Part shown: positions 1 through 4,437 of the stretch, piece by piece
Numbering within the stretch: the stretch's first letter is position 1
Layout: the number at the start of each line of letters is the position of its first letter
Assembly (NCBI GenBank): GCA_031256815.1
Contig: JAIRPU010000059.1
Coordinates: 1-7,772, forward strand
Length of the DNA: 7,772 bases
Reading direction: 5' to 3'
Source: Spirochaetaceae bacterium
GTDB lineage: Bacteria > Spirochaetota > Spirochaetia > Treponematales > Breznakiellaceae
Notes under the pieces: model-generated
Database searches by the model: none
Seen by the model: only the letters and a program-made list of their open reading frames with translations
Told to the model about the DNA's origin: nothing
Made by a program: the position numbers and the translations under genes

Positions 1-102
1 TATCACAACTACAGACCCCATGCCGCGCTAGGTTTCTTGACTCCTGCACAGTTCCACGCTAACATCAACCTATCCATTCCGCCTCCAGCAAGTGTCCTAT
101 AG
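1..102 (+). CDS. 3' end of an IS transposase (integrase-core, IS3/IS481-like), partial
   Basis: The frame open from base 1 to the TAG at 100-102 gives 33 residues that begin YHNYRPHAALGFLTPAQF and end PPPASVL. The pattern Y-N-x-x-R-P-H-x-A-L-G-x-x-T-P-A-x-F is the hallmark of the C-terminal end of the DDE integrase-core transposases of IS3- and IS481-type insertion sequences, just after the catalytic glutamate. Only the tail is present; the start lies left of the window, so family and integrity cannot be settled. The segment is richer in G+C than the genes that follow. The right terminal inverted repeat should lie within a few tens of bases of the stop, between the transposase and rpoZ, but with one end visible it cannot be delimited. 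Confidence 0.8.
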   Translation, partial: YHNYRPHAALGFLTPAQFHANINLSIPPPASVL

Positions 103-124
103 GTAGTGATAATGTACAGTGGTA

Positions 125-153
125 TTGACAGTTTTTGTCAAAATGAGTTAAAC
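125..153 (+). promoter_or_regulatory. Candidate promoter at the IS/rpoZ junction
   Basis: A perfect -35 hexamer TTGACA (125-130) is followed after 17 bases by TTAAAC (148-153), a weak -10 with three of six consensus positions. A transcript would start near 160, the A of the proposed rpoZ start codon, implying a leaderless or nearly leaderless message. TTGACA is also the left arm of an inverted repeat TTGACA-GTTTT-TGTCAA (125-141), which might be part of the IS terminus; several IS3-family elements carry an outward-facing -35 in the right end. Both readings are inference. Confidence 0.35.
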
Positions 154-159
154 TGGAAT

Positions 160-381
160 ATGATTTTCCCATTAGAAGAACTTATTAAGTATGAAAAAAA
201 TATGTATGAAGTAACCTGTGCCGCCTCAAGGAGGGCATATCAGCTTTCCATGCTTAGACTGCCGGAAGTTGAAGACGCCGGCGATAAGGTTATTTCCATT
301 GCGGCAAGACAAGTCTTTACAGGTGAAGTTGAATTTCGGATGGATGCGATGGACGCTGTACAAACCCAAATTCTTGGGTAA
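160..381 (+). CDS. rpoZ: DNA-directed RNA polymerase omega subunit
   Basis: Small (73 aa) omega subunit, which helps fold and hold the beta' subunit in RNA polymerase. The protein reads MIFPLEELIKYEKNMYEV, then TCAASRRAYQLS, a variable loop, and GDKVISIAARQVFTGEVEF. This follows the omega layout: an N-terminal start near the chain end, a helix with a conserved A-x-x-R-A-x-Q-L core, then a K-V-x-x-x-A-x-x-(E/Q)-(I/V) helix. I chose ATG 160 because homology begins there; the frame is open upstream to GTG 106 and ATG 112, but those 18 codons lie in the IS junction and do not look like omega. No clear Shine-Dalgarno precedes 160. A 6-bp perfect hairpin (364-379) overlaps the end of the gene but has no T-run. 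miaA follows after 100 bp. The family call is by pattern recognition of a short protein. Confidence 0.78.
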   Translation: MIFPLEELIKYEKNMYEVTCAASRRAYQLSMLRLPEVEDAGDKVISIAARQVFTGEVEFRMDAMDAVQTQILG

Positions 382-481
382 TGCTGCCTTTATGCCATTT
401 TTTACTATGCATAACTTCGTTTAAAAGTTTCAAAATGCGTCTGGAAAGCCCTTGTTTTTTTAAGTGATTTGAACAGCACAG

Positions 482-1471
482 ATGCCGGAATTTGCGCCAG
501 TTGTTATTATATTAGGCCCGACTGCATCTGGTAAGACAGAATTACTTACAGAGCTTTTTATTGGCAGCAACGCATTATGTCCTGCGGAAGTTATTTCTGC
601 TGATTCAGCGCAGGTTTATTGTGGCATGGATATAGGCACAGCAAAGCCAGGCCATGAACTGCGTTCCCTGTTACCTCATCATCTTATTGATATTTGTGAA
701 CCGTCTGAACAATTTAATGCGGGAGATTTTGTCCGGCTTGCAAATTCAGCTGTTGAATTAATAAACGGCAATGGTAAACTTGCGGTTATCTCCGGTGGAA
801 CAGGGTTTTATATTAAGAATTTTATTTACGGGTTACCCAAGACTCCAGGTTCCAGCGAAAAAATTCGTTATGAATTAAAAAAAGAACTTGCAGAACATGG
901 GCCATCTGTACTTATTGAGGAACTTATCCGTTATGACAGTAAGAGCGCAGAACGAATTCACAAAAATGATACGTATCGTTTATTGCGTGCAGTTGAAGTG
1001 TTGAGATTAACCGGCAAGCCGCTTTCTTCATACGAAAATTTTATAAATAATCATTCAGAACCAAGAAGAAATACGCTTGTTATTATAATTAATCGTAATC
1101 GTGAAATACTTTATAAACGTATTAATGAACGGTGTATGTTAATGTTAAAAGCCGGATTGAGGAGTGAAGTAGAATCTCTTTTTAAAAAAGGATACAGCCC
1201 TGAAGTTCCCGCAATGCGTGCCATTGGATATAAAGAATTTTTTATGAAAGATGACGATGGTAAATATAAAATGCATGATGATATTTATAATAAGATAATT
1301 ATGGAAAATATAATGAAAAATTCCCGTAATTATGCAAAACGTCAATTAACTTATTTTAAATCGATATCGGACTCACATTGGTTTTTACTTGATGACAATA
1401 AGTTAGAATATACAACACAGCTTTCTGAAATTAGAAAACTGATAAAAAATTTTCTGCTTGCCAGGCTGTGA
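482..1471 (+). CDS. miaA: tRNA dimethylallyltransferase (tRNA A37 isopentenyltransferase)
   Basis: Cytoplasmic enzyme that transfers a dimethylallyl group from DMAPP to N6 of adenosine-37 in tRNAs reading UNN codons, the first step to i6A/ms2i6A. The 329 aa are full length for the family. Visible motifs: P-loop GPTASGKT (12-19), the catalytic-region motif ADSAQVYCGMDIGTAKP (40-56), LPHHLID, SGGTGFYIKNF, the tRNA-contact stretch TYRLLRAVEVLRLTGKP, and a C-terminal RQLTYFKS matching the family's R-Q-x-T-W/Y-F. An in-frame TGA at 470-472 makes ATG 482 the first possible ATG; there is no recognisable Shine-Dalgarno in front of it, so initiation may be weak. tatD starts 13 bp after the stop, implying cotranscription. 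The middle and 3' third are strongly AT-rich but the motifs are intact. Confidence 0.98.
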   Translation: MPEFAPVVIILGPTASGKTELLTELFIGSNALCPAEVISADSAQVYCGMDIGTAKPGHELRSLLPHHLIDICEPSEQFNAGDFVRLANSAVELINGNGKLAVISGGTGFYIKNFIYGLPKTPGSSEKIRYELKKELAEHGPSVLIEELIRYDSKSAERIHKNDTYRLLRAVEVLRLTGKPLSSYENFINNHSEPRRNTLVIIINRNREILYKRINERCMLMLKAGLRSEVESLFKKGYSPEVPAMRAIGYKEFFMKDDDGKYKMHDDIYNKIIMENIMKNSRNYAKRQLTYFKSISDSHWFLLDDNKLEYTTQLSEIRKLIKNFLLARL

Positions 1472-1474
1472 AAT

Positions 1475-1480
1475 AGAGGA
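1475..1480 (+). promoter_or_regulatory. Ribosome binding site fixing the tatD start
   Basis: AGAGGA lies four bases before ATG 1485, just after the miaA stop. It favours ATG 1485 over the in-frame TTG at 1458, which lies inside miaA, has no such site and would add nine residues ahead of the conserved N-terminus. Confidence 0.75.
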
Positions 1481-1484
1481 AAAT

Positions 1485-2249
1485 ATGCCGTCTGACGCTC
1501 ATTGCCATCCGTATTATCTTAAAGATTTTTTTTCAGACTATGAACAGGAACGCAGAATATTAAATATACAATGTGCCGCAAGTGCTTTTTCCGGGGTTGA
1601 ATTTTTGCATAACGAAGAGCTTGCAAAAAAAAATGATGCGCCATATTTAGCACTTTGTTTTGGCTTTCATCCGCAAATGCCGGCTTATAATCTGGTACCG
1701 GATTTTGAATTATTTGAAGCATTAGTCCGTGAAAAACGGATTGTATGTATAGGAGAATCGGGATTTGATTTTTTTGATAAAATATTTACCGCAACTGAGG
1801 CATTACAGCAAATTCTATTTGAAGAACAGCTTAATATTGCAAAACAATTTACAATGCCAATGCTGCTTCATATAAGACGCGCAATGCACAAAATTTTTGT
1901 TTACCGAAAAAAACTGCGCAGTTTACCTGCTGTTGTATTTCATTCTTTTAGCGGCAGTGTGGAAGAAGCAAAGGCAATTTTGCGCTGTGGGATAAATGCT
2001 TATTTTTCTTTTGGAACACCGCTATTGTGTAATCACAAAAAAGCATTACGTTGTGTTATAGAACTTCCTTTGGAAAGGCTTTTGTTTGAAACGGATGCTC
2101 CATATCAAAAATTGAATGGTGCTTCTTTTACCTCATTTAAAGAGCTCAATAAAGTTATGGAAAAGGCAGCCTGTTTGCGTGAAGAATCAAGTGAGCTGCT
2201 TATTAATATAACAGACGCAAATTTTAATAATATTTTTAGAGGCAAATAA
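1485..2249 (+). CDS. TatD-family metal-dependent hydrolase (DNase)
   Basis: A 254-aa TIM-barrel hydrolase of the TatD/YcfH/YjjV superfamily, typically a Mg2+-dependent exonuclease acting on single-stranded or damaged DNA, also proposed for D-aminoacyl or RNA substrates in some members. All metal ligands are visible: H-x-H at residues 6 and 8 (DAHCHPY), E91 in IGESGFDF (usual form IGEIGLD), H129 in LLHIRRA, H153 in VVFHSFSG and D204 in FETDAPY. These spacings match the family closely. It departs from the norm in having HIRRA for H-x-R-x-A and a rather short N-terminus without the usual 'V-D-S/T-H-x-H-L' phrase. It sits between miaA and a glycosylase-like gene that starts 1 bp after its stop, so it may belong to a nucleic-acid maintenance operon. 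Which TatD paralogue it is cannot be told. Confidence 0.93.
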   Translation: MPSDAHCHPYYLKDFFSDYEQERRILNIQCAASAFSGVEFLHNEELAKKNDAPYLALCFGFHPQMPAYNLVPDFELFEALVREKRIVCIGESGFDFFDKIFTATEALQQILFEEQLNIAKQFTMPMLLHIRRAMHKIFVYRKKLRSLPAVVFHSFSGSVEEAKAILRCGINAYFSFGTPLLCNHKKALRCVIELPLERLLFETDAPYQKLNGASFTSFKELNKVMEKAACLREESSELLINITDANFNNIFRGK

Positions 2250-2250
2250 C

Positions 2251-2979
2251 ATGAATAATGCAGAATGGAATGAATTAAAAACCCTGAAAGAACGGTTTAA
2301 ATCGTATTGCATAACACTTTCAAATTCTACACATGGTTTGATTGAGGCACAACAAGCGCTTGTTGATGAACGCGCAGAACAATCTTACAAAGTTAAAACT
2401 CCGGTTGTTTATAATGAGACACTTGATGATATTAAACAGGATGACAAAATAAAACTTTTATTTGTTGGCGATAATCCAGGCAGACGTGAACAAAATGACC
2501 GGCGTTACTTAATAGGACCATCCGGTAAAATTGCTGAAAATTTTTTTATTAACAACAAATGCCTTGATATTGATTTTAGAAAAGAAGTTATTATTTTAAA
2601 TAAAACTCCAATACATACGCCAAGAACATTGGATTTAAAAATACTTGGCGCAAAGAACAGTTATATTCAAAAAGCAATCAGAACATCTCAAAAAGAAATG
2701 GCATTAATTCTTTTGGAATTTGAAAGAATATTTAAAGTTCCTGTTTGGATAACAGGATATTCAGAAATGAAAAAGAATGGAATTTTTGCAGAATATACCG
2801 CAGTGCTTACAGATGCAATTAACGAATGTCGTATTGAAAGGGAAAATATCCATTGTTTCAGGCATTTTTCCATGAATCAATTTACAATAGATTTAAATAA
2901 ACAGCGTGAAAAAAACGAAAGTATTTGTGATGCTTTAAACCGTATAGGCAGTGCCTATCGCGAGCGGATTTTTGTATAG
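2251..2979 (+). CDS. Uracil-DNA glycosylase superfamily-like protein
   Basis: A 242-aa soluble protein that I assign, with reserve, to the uracil-DNA glycosylase fold. Seen in the sequence: a hydrophobic strand then GDNPGRREQ (73-81) and RYLIGPSGKI (85-94), which parallels the family-4 pattern G-E-x-P-G-x-x-E ... P-F-V-G-x-x-G-x-L; a second strand followed by NKTPIHTP (117-124), in the place of motif N-x-x-K/R-x-x-P; and HCFRHFSMNQF (201-211), in the place of the C-terminal H-P-S loop. The [4Fe-4S] cysteines of family-4 enzymes are not evident. The first 60 residues are helical and not recognised. If active it would act on damaged or uracil-containing DNA or another nucleobase substrate; no activity can be inferred safely. 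An AGAGG site (2238-2242) precedes ATG 2251 by eight bases, inside the end of tatD, and the 1-bp gap implies translational coupling. Confidence 0.62.
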   Translation: MNNAEWNELKTLKERFKSYCITLSNSTHGLIEAQQALVDERAEQSYKVKTPVVYNETLDDIKQDDKIKLLFVGDNPGRREQNDRRYLIGPSGKIAENFFINNKCLDIDFRKEVIILNKTPIHTPRTLDLKILGAKNSYIQKAIRTSQKEMALILLEFERIFKVPVWITGYSEMKKNGIFAEYTAVLTDAINECRIERENIHCFRHFSMNQFTIDLNKQREKNESICDALNRIGSAYRERIFV

Positions 2980-3029
2980 TAGCAATGAGTTAAAAAATGA
3001 CATATCATGTTATTTGCTGATTAAAATAT

Positions 3030-3773
3030 ATGACTGATCATTACGCGGTTTTAGGATTGGACCAAAATGCTTCGCTTTATCAGATTAAGCAGGCATTCCG
3101 TGAAAAAGCAAAACAGCTTCATCCCGATATTGCCGGTGTCCCGGCCGGCAATGATATGCGTAAACTTATTGAATCTTATGAGGTGTTGTCTAACCGGAAT
3201 CTCCGCGCTGAGTATGATAAACTTTTTTACAAACCGCCTAAAAAAAATCCTAAAGAATTTAATTACCGCGAGTTTCTTAAAGAACACAGCACTGATGCTG
3301 AATATAAAGCAAAACTTATTTTTTTTGATATTTTTCATTTTGAAGAAGAAGAAGCGGTTGCCATTTGGCAGGCGGCGGGTGGTTTGAAATTTCAATTGGA
3401 AAAGTTTCTTGACCGTGAAGATTGGATGGATTGTGGTTTCGTGCTTGCTGAAGAACTTGAACGGGACGGTTTTTTTTACGAAGCATTTTTATTATCAGTT
3501 CAGCTTTTAAAAGAAGAACGCCGTAAACCATATTTCAGGCATTTTGCGGAAGATTTGGAACTTTTTATTAAAAATCTGGTACGAAACAAATTGCGCCGTG
3601 TATTATCTGTTGAAAACTGGATAATATGTTTGGAACGGCTTTTATATTTAGGTTTTTCCTGCAAAGATGAGGCTCGCTGGTTAAAGCAAATTGCAGCAGC
3701 TCATAAAAAATTAAAAAATTTTGAAGCTGCTGAATTTGCGCTAAAAGAAGCTGTACAACGTGAAAATGATTAA
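3030..3773 (+). CDS. J-domain (DnaJ-like) protein with C-terminal helical/TPR-like region
   Basis: A 247-aa J-domain co-chaperone candidate. Residues 3-66 form a J domain: DHYAVLGLDQNAS, helix II FREKAKQLH, the essential HPD at 31-33, then helix III SYEVLSNRNLRAEYD. J domains stimulate the ATPase of a DnaK-type Hsp70. There is no Gly/Phe linker, zinc finger or DnaJ C-terminal domain, so this is a specialised class C protein, not DnaJ itself. After a basic KKNPKEF linker come an acidic segment (about 92-110, with IFFDIFHFEEEE) and a helical region whose end (about 213-245) has the small-large periodicity of a TPR unit. No signal peptide or membrane segment is visible. No good Shine-Dalgarno is seen before ATG 3030, which follows a 50-bp AT-rich gap after the glycosylase-like gene. 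It ends 4 bp from the convergent folK stop. Confidence 0.88.
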   Translation: MTDHYAVLGLDQNASLYQIKQAFREKAKQLHPDIAGVPAGNDMRKLIESYEVLSNRNLRAEYDKLFYKPPKKNPKEFNYREFLKEHSTDAEYKAKLIFFDIFHFEEEEAVAIWQAAGGLKFQLEKFLDREDWMDCGFVLAEELERDGFFYEAFLLSVQLLKEERRKPYFRHFAEDLELFIKNLVRNKLRRVLSVENWIICLERLLYLGFSCKDEARWLKQIAAAHKKLKNFEAAEFALKEAVQREND

Positions 3774-3777
3774 CAAA

Positions 3778-4260
3778 TTAATTAAGTTTTTTAACACCCT
3801 GCCCTTCAAGCCGGCTGCAGATTTTATGATACGGTTCAAGAGAGACAGGATCCTGCGCATCCGGTTCAAGTTCAAGTAATGGTTCCAGTGCAAAGCGGCG
3901 TTCGGCAAGACGCGGATGTGGAATTTCAAGTTCGGGTTCATTTAGAATAAGCCCTTCTACCCAAAGAATATCTATATCCAGACAGCGCTGCCCCCAGCGC
4001 TGCTCACGCGCTCTATCGCGTCCATATTCTGTTTCTATGATATGAATTTTTTCCAGTAAAGATAGTGGTGTTTCGTTGGTTTTACCTGTGCAGGCCGTAT
4101 TGTAAAAATCCGGCTGAGTTTCTATATGCATAGGTTTGGTACGGTATACAGATGCTGTGCGAAATTCTGTAAAAATTGAGTTAAGCTTTTCCAGCGCACA
4201 ACGCAAAATATAGTGGGAATCGCCTTTGTTTGAACCTAAACCGAGTACAACTTTAATCAT
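3778..4260 (-). CDS. folK: 6-hydroxymethyl-7,8-dihydropterin pyrophosphokinase (HPPK)
   Basis: Cytosolic folate-pathway enzyme that transfers pyrophosphate from ATP to 6-hydroxymethyl-7,8-dihydropterin, making the substrate for dihydropteroate synthase. The 160 aa are full length. Visible motifs: LGLGSNKGD (6-14), a YRTKP...QPDFYNTA stretch (39-56) corresponding to pterin-binding loop 2 and the F-x-N motif, the signature RWGQRCLDIDIL (88-99) with the two metal-binding aspartates D95 and D97, and IPHPRLAERRFALEPLLEL. A GAGG site (complement of 4266-4269) lies five bases from the start. It is convergent with the J-domain gene and divergent from the CysN fusion gene; no other folate gene is in the window. 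No convincing terminator hairpin lies in the 4-bp gap at its 3' side. Confidence 0.97.
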   Translation of the reverse strand: MIKVVLGLGSNKGDSHYILRCALEKLNSIFTEFRTASVYRTKPMHIETQPDFYNTACTGKTNETPLSLLEKIHIIETEYGRDRAREQRWGQRCLDIDILWVEGLILNEPELEIPHPRLAERRFALEPLLELEPDAQDPVSLEPYHKICSRLEGQGVKKLN

Positions 4261-4294
4261 TAATACCTCATGTAATTTATAATGCTTTAATTTT

Positions 4295-4402
4295 TTAAGA
4301 TGTTGTAGATACCTGCGAACAGGCGCTTGCCCTGGAATCTGGAACGGACGAAGAGTATCCGTTTTTTAACCTGTGCTGTGGTACTACTTGATTCATATTC
4401 AT
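4295..4402 (-). CDS. Possible small ORF of 35 aa upstream of folK (doubtful)
   Basis: On the - strand an ATG at 4402 (second ATG at 4396) with GGAG at complement 4405-4408 opens a 35-codon frame ending TAA at 4297-4295, 34 bp before folK. The product starts MNMNQVVPQHRLKNGY and is rich in Ser, with no recognised domain. The GGAG is only 2 bases from the first ATG but 8 from the second, which would be well placed. It could be a leader peptide or small gene cotranscribed with folK, but a second - strand frame (basic, ending LFAGIYNILKN, no start codon) and a + strand frame (4299-4391) are open over the same bases. That multi-frame openness may instead mean a conserved RNA or repeat, so the coding claim is weak. 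Confidence 0.25.
   Translation of the reverse strand: MNMNQVVPQHRLKNGYSSSVPDSRASACSQVSTTS
4343..4367 (+). terminator. Terminator-like hairpin in the leader of the fusion gene
   Basis: AACGGA (4343-4348) pairs perfectly with TCCGTT (4358-4363) across a 9-nt loop, and the right arm runs into a T-tract (4362-4367). This is the shape of a short intrinsic terminator in the + direction. No + strand gene ends just upstream, the nearest being the J-domain gene 570 bp away, so if real it would act as an attenuator for the gene at 4438 or end a small RNA. The stem is short and its inner half is only partly paired. Confidence 0.35.
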
Positions 4403-4437
4403 AACTCCAACAGAATTAACAGAGTTAGCGAGGTTGT

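Larger units (their letters stand above)
4261..4437. other. Divergent intergenic region folK / cysN-fusion with short hairpins
   Basis: This 177-bp spacer should hold the promoters of both divergent genes. A perfect TATAAT occurs on the + strand at 4278-4283, but no good -35 is found 16-18 bases upstream. A start there would give a leader of about 150 nt for the fusion gene. That leader contains CCTG-CGAA-CAGG (4312-4323), an overlapping GGC-GCTT-GCC (4322-4331) and the terminator-like hairpin at 4343-4367. The CAGG arm could alternatively pair with CCTGT at 4370-4374. I do not recognise a known riboswitch class. G+C is higher in 4310-4380 than on either side. Confidence 0.4.

Noticed and set aside
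106..159. Upstream starts GTG 106 and ATG 112 for rpoZ
   Set aside because: The 18 extra residues come from the IS junction and do not match omega; homology begins at ATG 160.
1458..1484. TTG 1458 as the tatD start
   Set aside because: It lies inside miaA without a ribosome site; AGAGGA in front of ATG 1485 and the H-x-H near the N-terminus fit better.
3051..3395. 114-codon - strand frame inside the J-domain gene
   Set aside because: It is Phe/Lys/Ile-rich low-complexity antisense of an AT-rich gene with a clear J domain.
3770..3800. Bidirectional terminator between the J-domain gene and folK
   Set aside because: The 4-bp gap and surroundings have only AT-rich palindromes such as TTAATTAA and no stable GC stem.
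4299..4391. + strand 30-codon frame ending NLCCGTT as a gene remnant
   Set aside because: It has no start codon and an in-frame stop directly before it, and other frames over the same bases are equally open; it is only mentioned in the intergenic finding.
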